Source: Anastrepha obliqua (lineage: Eukaryota; Arthropoda; Insecta; Diptera; Tephritidae). Taken from it: DNA of 64,000 nucleotides. Shown here piece after piece: positions 11,573 to 22,944 of the stretch. Within the stretch, counting starts at the first letter, position 1, and each line of letters begins with the position of its first letter. Location of the stretch: the NCBI RefSeq assembly GCF_027943255.1, contig NW_026562179.1, positions 4,280,501-4,344,500 of the forward strand, written 5' to 3'. The position numbers and the translations under genes were made by a program. The notes beneath the pieces were generated by a model. That model had not been told where the DNA came from. It did not search any database and worked only from the letters and a program-made list of their open reading frames with translations.

Positions 11573-13010
11573 CCTCCCCTTCTAAATGGAGGCCGTCCTC
11601 GGTCTTTTTAAGATTTTCAATGATCTCCTGAATAACATGACTTTGACTCCTTCTGTTTTTCCTCTGCCGCAGTTTGAATAAAAAGTAGCAGCCAACCAGA
11701 ATGGCGATAAAAGTTAGGCCAGATAGTATTGGCCACATGATGGTTCTTCTCTCTATTCTTGCAATGTACCCTAGATTGTGCATATTCATTCTTTTTAGGT
11801 ACGGTAAACTTAATATTTCTAGATGGTCAGTAATATTGACAAGTGTTGTTGTCGCAGAACCTGGTAATTTTGTCACTATACCGTTTTTGTTCTTAAAGTA
11901 AGAACCATTGATTTGAACCTCGTCTTCAAAGGTTAGAAGGTAAGTACCAGTAACAGTTTTCCAGAACCATCATTTGATTTGATCACAGCGGTATTGTCGT
12001 TGATAACTATGATGCCTTCATCAACAAGCGTAATCGGCTCCAGATGGCTGGGGCGTGTGCTGCAGTGAGCTATACTTCCCGAATGCAGTTGTTGTGCGCA
12101 TGTTGTATTTTTGAGCTTTTTGCAAAATGTGGACGTAAGTGCTGTAATACAACTGCCAATAGCCAAAATCTGATTGTTACAGTCAGCGACGTTGTCGTTG
12201 TTACCAAAGTGTAGGACAGTTTCGTTGTGTTGAACGGGAAACAAAATGACTCTCTTACATACTAATATAGGTTTTGGATACTTAATTAAAAAATATAAAA
12301 AATTAGTGTCTAACAGCACCTTAATGCTAGATACCTCCATTAAGTCTGTTATAGTTGTGTTTGTAGAGTGCATATTAATTAATTTTTTTACATCGTCAAA
12401 ATTTAATATGGAGGGACTAATGATGCCGATCCTTGCAAGGGCAATCGCTGAAATCAATATTTCAATTTCGGAAATTAAAACTCTATTTCTAGCAAGCAAT
12501 GTTTCGTATAAATAACTTGTGTCAATCTGCTTAGTTTTTACATTGTTTGTTATTAGGTTCACTGTATCTGTTAGCTCATTTATCTTTTCTTGCACTGCTG
12601 TGTTTATTTCTATTTGCCTATTTTCTGAATTAATTAGCTCTTGTTGTCGAAATTTTAGATTTTCAAAATCATCGAAGTCTGGTGTTCCTGCTATAACTTT
12701 CAAAGCTGTCCCTAAAATGTTTATGCTTCGTGCCTGTCTGTGGTGAATGTTTAATGTTTCCAAAAGTGCTTTTATATGTTCGATGTCCGAGTCCAGCAAC
12801 ATCCTCATGGGAGATGCAGGGAAATGTTTCGTTAGTTCCTTAGTTTCTTTGGCTATTTCCATATATGTCCTGAGATTTGTTGTGTGTTTAAGAAAGTCAA
12901 CGTTCTGCCAAAGAGTTACAATCCCGTCCTGAATCGGTATGTAACTAGAGTGCGAGTAGTCAGTCAGTTTTGCTGTTGCTGACCCAATTAGAAGTATCAC
13001 CGAAAGAATC
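11541..13010 (-). pseudogene. env: Errantivirus envelope glycoprotein (left copy, frameshifted)
   Basis: A gypsy-type F-like envelope protein. The frame opens at a probable splice acceptor (TTTTTCAG near 13011) with a hydrophobic signal peptide. A basic furin-like site (RQARS) and a fusion-peptide-like hydrophobic segment sit near residue 90. A glycine-rich membrane anchor (about 22 residues, MWPILSG...) and a basic tail close it. A 1-base deletion near 11960, relative to the right copy, shifts the frame after residue 345, so this copy cannot make the anchor in frame. The right-hand env is open throughout. Confidence 0.88.
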
Positions 13011-13061
13011 CTGAAAAATATGAGAGTTAGTCTATCTTGGTTATCCTAATAAAAATTAAAA

Positions 13062-16000
13062 TTATTTTATGTTGTCCTTGTGGACCACCCTCCCTTTAAT
13101 TAAGACTGTGGTCCCCAAGTCCGCTTCTACCTTTTCTTCTACGTAGAGAGGTGTTAACTTATTCACTAATCTTTTATTGTTTTTTACCAATACACGCTCC
13201 CCCACGTCAAACACTCTATTTTGTCTGGAAGGGTTATTCCTCTCCAGCAGAGTTTGTTGGGCTTTCTCTATTTTGTCCATTATTTCATTTCGCATATCCT
13301 GGGGTGTGGCGTGAATTATGTCAATGGGTTTCTTTCTGGTCACAGAATGAATAGTTCGATTATATTCGAATGTGGCCAATAATATAAGTTCGATTGTTTC
13401 ATCAAAATTTTTTTCCAATTTCAGGCATCTCGCAATCTCTACAAGTGTGCTGTGGAAACGCTCGACCTGACCATTTGAGGTACTGTGAAGCGGAGGTGCA
13501 TTCACAATATTAACATTAAACTGATTTTTTAACAGAGACCTTATCGTTTCGGAATTAAGCGATGCCTCATTGTCACAATATATAGTCTTTGCCCCTGGAA
13601 ATATATTCATTAACTGAAAAATAGGGTATTTTATGTCTAAAATTGTTCGAGATGGTATTGGCTGTACCACCGCAAATTTTGAGAACTTGTCGAGACAAGT
13701 GAGAAAGTACTTCTTGTCTGTTGAAAATATGTCAACGTGCAATATTTCTCCAGCATAGGATGGGACTGGTGTTACGCCATGTTCCTGTTTTCGTGGATGC
13801 CTATCATATTTTGCTTTACTGCAGATTTTACAATTCGCAACCACTTCGTTTGCCAGTTTGGTCATTTTTGGGAAATAATAGTCACAGAGAATTTGTCTAA
13901 CGTTCTCCTGAGCAGCTCTATGAGCTCGATTATGTTCAATAACAACAATCTCCCGCTGTTCGTCTTTATTTACAATGTCGGCCACCATGCTTTTACAGTA
14001 CCAGAACTTTGTTGCCGGAAAGCACCTTATAAGTTCGTGTTGTACGCTGGCCAATGTTGGCAAATTGCAGTGTATGGCATTTACCACATTTGGGTTCACA
14101 GTTAATTTAACCTCTTCCATGAGATGTTCCTTATTTGTGAATTGGATAACATGGCGAGTTTTCTCGCCGAAATATATAAAATTCCGTCTTAGGTTCATGT
14201 CGGCTTCCTCCAAAACGATTCGGTTTCGGAAGCAATTTAGTGGCTTCTCAGTTGCTTCTATCGTATAAGATAGCGATGTTTCACTATGTATTGTAGCTAA
14301 ATCTGATTGGTTTTCTTCTTCTAAGGTATGAATGTTCTGTCTTGACAGAGCGTCGGCCACATAGTTTTCTTTTCCAGGTTTGTAAAAGAGTTGAGCGTTG
14401 TGCTCGTCAATAAACGCTTTCCATCGTTTAATCTTAGCATTTGGGTTTCGGTCTGATACCGCAAATGTAAGTGGCTGGTGGTCCGTAAAGATATTCAAAT
14501 TCTTTACACCATAGAGATAATTTCTAAGGCTTTTTAAAACCCAAACTATGGCAAGTAGCTCACGTTCGTTGGTTTCGAAATTTTTTTCCCGATCCTTGAG
14601 GGTTCTAGAAATCATAGTTATAGGCTTTCCACCCTGAGACAACACGGCTCCTATACCCATTGATGAAGCGTCCGTCGTTAGATCGAAAGGCTTCTTAAAA
14701 TCAGGGTAGGGTAGTATAACGTCTTCAGACGCTAAAACCTCTTTTAACTTGTTGAAAGCTTGTAACTGTTCCTCATCTAAGTCTAGTTTTACTCTTTTCG
14801 ATTGTGTAGACTTCACTTTACCGTTTTCACCCTTGAGAATATCCGTCAAAGGCCTTGCTATTGACGCAAAATCCTTGACGAAACATCTATAATAACTTGC
14901 CAGCCCCAGGAACGACCTGACATTGAACAAAGTTGAGGGTTTCTCGTAATCGCGGATTGCTTTGATCTTACTAGGACTCGTTTTTATACCATCTTTAGAT
15001 ACCACAAAGCCCAAGTACTCCACACTTTGTTTAAAGAAGTGCGATTTTTCCCGGGATATCCTCATATTAGCTTCGCATAGTCTTCCTAAAACCCACTCAA
15101 TATGGTCAACGTGTTTTTCCTCGTCTTCGGAAAAAATAATTACGTCGTCGACGTAGACATAACAGCACTTCCCTATCTGTTCTCGAAGCACGTCGTCGAT
15201 GGCCCTCTGAAAAATGCTGGGTGCATTCTTCAATCCAAAAGGGAGTCTACAGAACTCGTACTTTCCATGGCCCACCGAAAACGCGGTCTTTTCTCGATCT
15301 TGGTCAGCAAGTGTTATTTGGTGAAAACCTGATTTAAGGTCAAGCGTTGTAAAATACTTGGCCTTTCCTAGATTTGACAATATACCTGTGATATTAGGAA
15401 TAGGATATTTGTCGTCGATGGTTTTCTGATTTAACTTTCTAAAATCAATAACCAGACGCTTTTTGGTGTTACCCTGTTCATCCTTACCCTTCTTGTCCAC
15501 AACCCAGATTGGATTGTTGTATGGTGATCGAGATGGCCTGATTATGCCATTTCTTAATAAGTCACGAATTTCCGCATTCACGAAGTCTGATACACCCATA
15601 GGATATGGGTATAACTTGGAATATACCGGGTCGTCACTTTCGGTGCGAATAGTGGCGACAATGTTTGTATTGTAAGGGAGTGCTTCATTCGGGTCCGAGA
15701 ACACCCCTATTAAATTTTTTATCATTTTTTGAAATTTGTTTCTCACCGCTTGCGGCACTTCTATGTCTTCCACTTGTGTGAAATTCACATTACAACCCTT
15801 CAAGAATTTAAGTTCTTCGGAGCCAGAACTGGTTTTTATTATTTTGTTTTTAAAATCTAACGTAGCATTTGTCTTCGTAAGCAGGTCAAGCCCAACTATT
15901 CCGTCGAAAGTTGAAAGCATGGGGAGCAAAAAAAAGCGACTGTTTGTGCCAAACAAGTTAACTATACATTTTTTCTTAACATCGTTAAAGCCATGTATTG

Positions 16001-16090
16001 ACTTTACCAAAAACCGATTTTCGACCGGTACTATATTCTTAAGTTCTTTTAGAGGCTTAATATAATTTTTTGATGCCCCTGTATCGATTA
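13062..16090 (-). CDS. pol: Errantivirus pol polyprotein (left copy, open)
   Basis: The frame opens about where gag ends and is reached by a -1 shift in an A-rich stretch. Order: aspartic protease (LLIDTGAS, GIVGLDLL), reverse transcriptase (LDLKSGFHQI and the catalytic YVDDVIIFS near 15155), RNase H (LTTDASSMGIGAVLSQ) and integrase. The integrase has an H-H-C-C finger (HNRAH...CKIC) and the catalytic residues in HVDIF, CDNE and NGQVERFH. This gypsy-type order needs no separate ATG; the first nominal start codon lies past the protease active site. No internal stop is seen in this copy. Confidence 0.92.
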
Positions 16091-17470
16091 ATAATTTAAT
16101 TTTTCTCCCTGCAATTGTCCTTTCGATGAAAGGTAGCAGGGAGTTTGCGTTAAAAAATTGATTTGATCAGAATCGGACAGTTCATCGTCCACTGCTGCAA
16201 CCTCCGAATTAGCCACATCTCGATATTCTTCGCACTCTTGACCTGCGGATAAGTGGTCGATTCTTTGTTGTTTCGGCCCTGTAAATCGAGCGGAGCCATA
16301 ATTCGGCCTTTTTGCAGCCTGCCTATTTGCTTCATTCTGATTTGTATGAGGCGGCACCCAATTTCGAAACGGAACATTGGGTTGATGTCGCGTGCTTTGC
16401 CTATAGCGAAGTGAAGGATCTACCTCCATTGGCTGCACTGGCTCCATTTTTTGTGGAGGCTTATTATTGGTACCCTGATTTCTATTAAAATGAGGGCTTC
16501 TTGATGGATAAAAATCCTTGACTGGGGCTCTTCCACCAGTACCCTTTTCCCTATGCTGTTGCCTAAATTCAAATCTTTGGGCTTTATCTTCCAAGTTCCT
16601 AGCGTAGGTGCTAGCGAATATGTACCGCTCGTGATTTGACTCTACCTCCTGAGCTAACGCTAAAGCAGATGGGAGGTCGCTAGGTCTTGCCGAAAACAGT
16701 ACATCGCAAAGCGGTTTTTTTGTACCCGAAATGAACACTCGCAAGGCGTCCATCCTATATTTCTCGTTGAGGGACGCAGCTATTGTCTTATCGTAAGTCA
16801 TGATTGTCTTGTTGGTGAGAAGGGTTAATTTCTTCTCAACCTCGTCGTAGTACTGCAGGAGTGTCAGGCTTCCCTGTCGAAGGGTTGACAGCTCCTGTTC
16901 AATTAGGTAGATGGGTCTTTTGTCACTGTAAGTAAAATCAAGGCGACTGATTATAGCCTTGAAATTCAGCACCGTATTGAATGATGCCAACACCATATCT
17001 GCTGGTCCCTTCACCTTATTTCGAATTATGGCAACAGCTTGGTAATGTTTACTACTACCTTCATGTTTTTCGAAAATCTTATATGCCGTCTGGGCTGCCT
17101 GTCGCCATGAAACATAGCACTCCTGCTTGCCATCGAAGTCTGGTAAGGACTTCACAATGTCAAGGGGTTCGTCACACTGTCTACCGGGCAATACCTCTAT
17201 TTCCCTATACGCCTCTACCTCTGGCACAGTAATCTTAACATCATTTATACGCTGACTAATGGTAGTCAGTCGTTCTTCAAAGTTTTCCCCCTGTACAGCG
17301 AGTGCAGAGGAAACAGCACTCTCTATTAGCGCTTTCAGCTGGATGGCTTCCAAAGACATATTTACACTTGAATGCCAAGCTGCCTGATCATAAACACCAC
17401 CGATCCTTCTTCTATCGATTGCTATACTGTTTAGCCTATTTAACAATTCACCTAATTCACAATCACTCAT
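16088..17470 (-). CDS. gag: Errantivirus gag (left copy, open)
   Basis: A 460-residue capsid precursor starting at a true ATG (ATGAGTGATTG). It is predicted mainly helical, with a capsid-like central region (LPDFDGKQECYVSWRQAAQ) and a proline/asparagine/arginine-rich C-terminus. There is no CCHC knuckle, typical of gypsy-type errantivirus gag. The C-terminus ends GEKLNY at the point where the pol frame takes over. It differs from the right copy by three amino acids that I can see. Confidence 0.9.
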   Translation of the reverse strand: MSDCELGELLNRLNSIAIDRRRIGGVYDQAAWHSSVNMSLEAIQLKALIESAVSSALAVQGENFEERLTTISQRINDVKITVPEVEAYREIEVLPGRQCDEPLDIVKSLPDFDGKQECYVSWRQAAQTAYKIFEKHEGSSKHYQAVAIIRNKVKGPADMVLASFNTVLNFKAIISRLDFTYSDKRPIYLIEQELSTLRQGSLTLLQYYDEVEKKLTLLTNKTIMTYDKTIAASLNEKYRMDALRVFISGTKKPLCDVLFSARPSDLPSALALAQEVESNHERYIFASTYARNLEDKAQRFEFRQQHREKGTGGRAPVKDFYPSRSPHFNRNQGTNNKPPQKMEPVQPMEVDPSLRYRQSTRHQPNVPFRNWVPPHTNQNEANRQAAKRPNYGSARFTGPKQQRIDHLSAGQECEEYRDVANSEVAAVDDELSDSDQINFLTQTPCYLSSKGQLQGEKLNY

Positions 17471-17519
17471 GAACCTAGTAAATCACTTGCCCACAAAGCA
17501 TTCAGCAAAAAAAAAAACG

Positions 17520-18829
17520 GCGTCGGATAGCTCTATAAATTCTTTTGACGATTCGGAGGAAGAAAATTTCGAAATAAAGAACAATGATCATTCTTTGGAA
17601 TTCGATAAAGTGAACAAAATTCTGCAAGACCTAGGCGAACCAAAAATTAAAAATAAAGGTAGTCTGATTTATGCGATAAGGAACTCAAAGAAATTTGTGC
17701 AGATGTCATTAATTCCGGAAAAGGAACAGAAAATGCAGAATTAAAAAATTAGAAAAAAACAGAAAATCCATACTCAGCTTTTGTGAAAAATATTAAAGAC
17801 GCTTTGCTTGAAAAGAACAGTTTCAACCATAAAATTCAAATTCTCACAACAATTCCAGACAATTGGACCGTGAAAAAAATTTGCGATACATTTTCTGTTT
17901 CAAAAAGAATGGCATCGAAATCTAAAAAATTGAGAAGAAAAAATGGCTTTGCATCTGTGCCAGCTAAAAAACGTGGAAAAAAAAATTCAGACTTGACTCT
18001 CGGAAAAGTGCGTAATTTCTACTTGTCTGATTATTCAAGTAGACTGTTACCTGGAATAAAAGACTGCAAAACTGCTTTTAATAACGGTAAAAAACAAAAG
18101 AACAAAGAAGGTTGTTACTTTTTAATCTGAATGATCTACACGAACAATTTAGAATAGAATACCCTGAGGCATTAATTGGTCTATCAAAATTCAAAGAACC
18201 TCGGCCTCGCGAATGCATTGTCGCTGGGCAAAGTGGGACGTACAATGTTTGCGTGTGTAAAACGCATCAGAATGTGGCTTTGAAAATTTATGGAATCAGG
18301 CATGAATTAAAAAAAATGTAAAATAAATTTCAAGGAGAATATGGGCACGCAGACACACTGTTTTATCAAATCAACAGTGTGTCTGCGAAAATTCGACGCC
18401 CCATTGTTTTTTGCGTGATTGCAAAGCATGTCCCGGAGTATCAGCAGTCATGGAACACATTAAACAAACTTTGACCGAAAAACAAATCACATACAGTCAA
18501 TGGGTGAACACTGACCGGTAACTGCGTAATTCAAAAAATTCCACGTGCCCATGAAAGGCGTTTTGTAAACCTTTATGAGGCGTTCAAAAGCACTTTGTGG
18601 GAAGTGGCTAACTAAAAAATCTGCATTTTCATTATAGTACATCATGCATGATTAAGAATATTTCCATTACAGATACGATATTGTGCAAGAAACAGAGAAA
18701 GCAGCAAAGCTTAATTTTTTACATTTATATCATCATAAGAATGATTTTGCAATCGTCGCTGAATGGAATTTTTTCGCAACGTCTCATGGAAAAGGAGCGT
18801 GCGATAGAGTTGGAGGAGCTGTGAAGAGA
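17520..18829 (+). pseudogene. Broken fragment of an unidentified invertebrate protein gene
   Basis: Protein-like sequence in three frames with two frameshifts: an acidic serine-rich start, IPDNWTVKKICDTFSVS (helix-turn-helix-like) with a lysine-rich stretch, then PRECIVAGQSGTYNVCVCKT. Further on come CFLRDCKACPG, ITYSQWVNTDR and AEWNFFATSHGKGACDRVGG. This Cys-rich order and the ATSHGKG block recall a widespread uncharacterised insect and cnidarian family that I remember but cannot name; it may be transposon-borne. The left edge is the errantivirus breakpoint, the right edge Helitron A helicase. An AG acceptor-like site near 18671 may mark an intron. Confidence 0.6.
18348..18387. repeat. Perfect 15-bp inverted repeat, 10-nt loop
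   Basis: CGCAGACACACTGTT (18348-18362) pairs exactly with AACAGTGTGTCTGCG (18373-18387). It lies inside the broken gene fragment, between the CVCKTHQN and CFLRDC blocks. Confidence 0.85.
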
Positions 18830-18830
18830 A

Positions 18831-19059
18831 AGTTGGCCGTGAGCAAAGCAATCCTCCTTTAAATGAATCCCCACCCTTTATAATGTTTGCCCCTGGGCCT
18901 TATTTATTGTTATGGCGAAGGCTATTATAATGGGAAATTGACAGCGCTTCAACGTAAACGGAAGTGTGATTTCGCTCGGCTGCAAATTTATACGAGGCAA
19001 TAGAAATCGCCTTCCCTGAGCCTCTCCACATAACACTTCCGCGTGCAAACAATTCGGAT
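18831..19059 (-). pseudogene. Helitron A helicase stub, copy 1
   Basis: About 225 bp of the Helitron A PIF1 helicase C-terminal region, cut on one side by the gene fragment and on the other by the LOA 3' end at ...ATTCGGAT. It carries six substitutions, clustered between about 18866 and 18950, relative to both other copies, so it has a separate history. Confidence 0.8.
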
Positions 19060-19267
19060 AGGAACTCTTCTACGAAATCTTCTTGGTTGTCCTCTAGGCA
19101 TATTTTAAAATTAAATATGGATGTACTTTTTTCTTAATAATTAATAATTTATCCTAGTAGGTGGTCCAATGACTGACACTGCGACCTAAAAGATCTTTTG
19201 TGTCAAGCTACCTAATTTAATATGGATGATCCTTCTGATCATCCGCGAAAGTTACCCGACCACTACA

Positions 19268-22200
19268 TCAGGTTCTAGTTTGCCTAGTTGTTCTCTGCCT
19301 TTGGAAAGGAGTTGGTTGAAAGCCATGTTCTTCCAACAATTTTTCTGCTATACGTATAAACCTTAGTATATCTGTAATAGGAGCTTTCTTTATTTCTTCC
19401 GGATCCAGTTGATCACGGTGGAAAATTTGCATTCTGGTTCTAGCCAGTGCAACGCACTCGCACAGTAAGTGCTCCGTTGTTTCATCATCCTCAAAACAGA
19501 GTCTACACTCAGTGTCTCTGAGAAGTTGAATTCTGTTAAGATGATAGTTTAGATAGTAGTGGCCCGTAAGAAAGCCTTCTATTTTCCTGATATCTACTTT
19601 CCGTAAGTTAATCAGTTCCTTTTTGTAGGTAAAAGGTCTAACCAACCTCTTGGCTTGACGAAGTTTCAGATTATCTTCCTAGTAAGCTATTCTGAGAGTA
19701 TGTTCCCACTGGTCTACCCTGGATTTAGCTTCCGCCCAGTTGATACCACAATATGGTTCTGGTCCTATAAGGTCTGATGTCGATCCAGCCTTTGCCAGTT
19801 CATCAGCAATTTCGTTACCCTCGATTCCCGAGTGACCTGGAACCCAGCAAAGTACAACCGTATTTTTTGTACTTAATTTTTGAAGATTGTTTACACATTC
19901 TTCCACTAGTCTCGACTCCAAAGAATGAGACATTAGTGCTTTCAGTGCCGCTTGGCTGTCCGAATATATAGTTATGTGGGCCCCTTTGATACCCCTTTTT
20001 AGATTTGTCAGTGCACAGATCGAAATCGCTTGGATTTCGGCCTGGAAGACACTGGGCCATTTGCCCATGGGTTCTGAAATTTTTGTGTTGGGTCCAAAGA
20101 TCCCGGCACCAACTCCAGTATTTGTTTTTGAACCGTCAGTGAACCATATTAGACTTTTTGGGTTAACCCAAGGTCCTCCAATTTCCCATTCATCACGGTC
20201 TGAGATAATTATCTCATAATTTCTATTGAAGACCCGTTTCGGAATCATGTAGTCTGTTACTGAACAGCTAATATCCCTATCCGGTATTTTTCTTAGAATA
20301 CTCATATGACCAAAGTCACTGTATTCCTTATTTGACAAGATTTGCATTTTTAGTGCATTTCTAGCTGCACATTTCCATATGAATATATGCAGTGGGGATA
20401 ATCCTACTATCGCTTCAATTGCAGTTGTAGGACAACTTCGCATGGCACCTGTTATAGACAAACAGGCCTGCCTTTGAAGACTTGCCAGTAATTTCTTGGC
20501 TGTTTCTTGTGTGGTTTTGGGCCACCAAATAAGGGACGCATAGGTAATGATTGGTCGAATCATCATTGTATACATCCAATGAATCATTTTGGAGTCAATA
20601 CCCCATGTTCTCCCCAGGAGACTGCGACATGCCCACATGGCTCTGGTGGCTTTATCTATCACCGATTTAAGGTGAGAGTTCCAATTTAATCTTTTATCCA
20701 GAACAACTCCTAAATATTTGACCTCATTGGAATAGTTTATATTTGTTCCTTCGATAGTAATTGAACCAAGGTCCAACTTATATCTGTTTGTGAAAGGTAC
20801 AATAATAGCCTTGCTGGGATTTATAGAAAGTCCTTCTGCACGACACCAGTTTAGAATGAAATTTAATGTTTGATTCATAATGCTGGATATTGTTCTCTCG
20901 AATTTGCCAGGAATAATCACTGCAATATCGTCAGCATAGCCAATTACCTCCAAGCCTAACTCACTTAGTTTGACTAGGAGGTCGTCAATAACCAGGGACC
21001 ATAATAAAGGTGACAAAACACCACCTTGGGGGCATCCTTTTAATGCTTTGACTGAGACTGATACATCTCCTAGAGATGAGCTGATTTCTCTGCTTTCCAG
21101 CATTGCCTTTACCCACCCTATGGTCGGCTTGTCAATGTTTTTATTTGGTAATGCTCTATCAATCGAGCGATAATCTGTATTATCAAATGCACCCTCGATA
21201 TCTAAAAATGCGCATAAGGCGATTTCCTTAGAAAAATGAGCTTTCTCTATCTTTGATACGAGAAAGTGAAGAGCTCCTTCTGTAGATTTCCCTTTATTAT
21301 ATGCGTATTGCGATTTATGCAAAGGTGTGTTCTTTTCTAGGTTTTCTCTAATGTTAAGATCAACCAATCTTTCCATTGTTTTTAGGAGAAACGAAGTTAA
21401 ACTAATAGGTCTATATGACTTTGGAAGTTCACTGGACCTCTTGCCCGTTTTTGGAATAAATATCACGTTGACCTTACGCCAAACGTTTGGTATGTATTCC
21501 ATACTAAAGCTATTCCTAAAAATGGCAACAAGTGGTTTTATTAGTATTTCTATCCCTCGTAAGAGGAGGGCTGGAAAAATACCGTCTACCCCTGGTGCTT
21601 TAAATGATTGGAAGGACCCAACGGCCCACCGTACTTTGTTTTGGGTAAAGATACGTCCTGACAGACTCCAGGATTTTTTGTTAGCCACGACCCCTTGGTC
21701 TGGTGTTAACTGGTCATTCCTCACTGTCGATGACGTATCTATAGATCCCGGGAAGTGTACTTGAAGCATATATTCCAAAGTATCTTTCCGATTTTTTGTA
21801 TACGACCCATCTGGTCTTTTTAAAGTTGTAACACCGTTTGAGTGTTCCTTGCACAAAGCTTTAAGGAGCCTGGCGCCCTCTGGCGCCTCGATAATACTTT
21901 CACAGTATCTTCTCCATGACTCGCGTTTAGACTTTCTCAATTCTTTGTTGTAATTTGTTAGAGCAACCCTGTAGTCGTCCCATACCTTTTTATGTTTACA
22001 ACGATTGAAAAGTTGTCTTGTTTCTTTACGCATTTTGGCAAGCTTATCATTCCACCATGGGACCTTTCTAGTCACATTACGTGTTTTGACTACGTTGCTT
22101 TCGTGGTATGCTGAAATTATTGTATCCCTTAGTTGAAACGCCGCCTCATCTAGTTCACCAACAGAACTTATGTTGATAGGCAGTGAATCAACCTTTGATT

Positions 22201-22944
22201 CTAGTAATTCCTGATATCGTTTCCAATTTGTTCTTTTAGGATCGAAGACCTCATTTCTGAATCACTTCTGCCTGGTAGATCAAACCTTATGTGTAGATGG
22301 TCTGACAAAGAGGCTTCGTCAGACACATGCCAATTTCTCACGAAGTTAGCAATGTATGGGCTTGTTAGAGTAAGGTCTAGTACCTCCTCTCTAATAGCGT
22401 TAATAAACGTAGGTTTAGTACCTTTATTACTAATGTTTACGTTTTTGCTTAACAGATAATTTAAAAGAGACTCACCTCTATTGTTGACATCCGAGCTGCC
22501 CCAGATACAGTGATGCGCGTTAGCATCGCATCCGATCACGAACTGTATGTTCCGTGAGTGACAGTGCTCAATAAGCGCCTGCACCTCTACAGGAGGTATA
22601 TCGTTGGAATCGCCCGGGAAGTAGGCAGACGCACAAACAATTTCCTGTGTCCCCTTTTCCGTTGCGATTTCTGTTTGGATAGCTGCCAGATCCTGGGTGG
22701 CAAATTCTGAAAGTGGAAAGTGGTTAGTATTATTGTCTACCATTATCGCAGCCCTCGGACGCGGGCAGTGATAATAAACCAACTTACATTCCTTGCTAGA
22801 TAGTCCTTTAACTTGACCACCAAATACCCACGGCTCTTGTAGTAGAGCTATGGATATTTTTTCTTCGGCGAATCTCTTGCACATGGTGGCTGATGCTCCT
22901 GTGGCATGGTGCAAGTTCGTCTGTAGCACCTTCAATGTGCTCAT
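19268..22944 (-). pseudogene. LOA ORF2, copy 1 (frameshift and in-frame stop)
   Basis: Endonuclease (LQTNLHHATGA, LLQEPW, GCDANAHH, SDHLHIRF), reverse transcriptase (FKAPGVDGI, FLDIEGAFDN, GCPQGGVLSP, YADDIAVI), RNase H (WFTDGSKTNTG, YSDSQAALKAL, WVPGHSGIEGNEIADEL) and a C-terminal Cys/His motif (CRLCFEDDETTEHLLCEC). A 1-base deletion near 22258 separates the endonuclease from the rest. A single in-frame TAG at 19679-19681 precedes the last 136 codons, and the same TAG is in copy 2. The start ATG overlaps the ORF1 stop in ATGA. Confidence 0.88.

Larger units (their letters stand above)
6067..17519 (+). repeat. Left arm of giant inverted repeat
   Basis: This 11.45-kb arm is the reverse complement of 38340-53779 apart from a Harbinger insertion, a local R duplication and small changes. 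It contains the terminal repeat (6067-6617), Helitron B, a P-like element, repeat R and an errantivirus truncated in its 5' leader. Similarity ends at 17519, at an A-run next to CGG. Ten substitutions were counted by eye across the outer 363 bp, against few in the inner parts. Confidence 0.9.
11186..17519 (-). mobile_element. Gypsy-type errantivirus, left copy, lacking 5' LTR
   Basis: An insect endogenous retrovirus-type element on the minus strand: part of the 5' leader, gag, pol, env and the 3' LTR (11186-11572). The 5' LTR, primer site and most of the leader are absent because the inverted repeat stops at 17519. Flank TATA adjoins the LTR at 11182-11185. Gag and pol are open, while env carries a 1-base deletion. 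The second copy at 37405-44673 is complete but carries different breaks. Confidence 0.92.

Noticed and set aside
13137..16065. Many open frames antisense to pol and env in both arms
   Set aside because: They overlap conserved coding sequence on the other strand and show no domain or motif.
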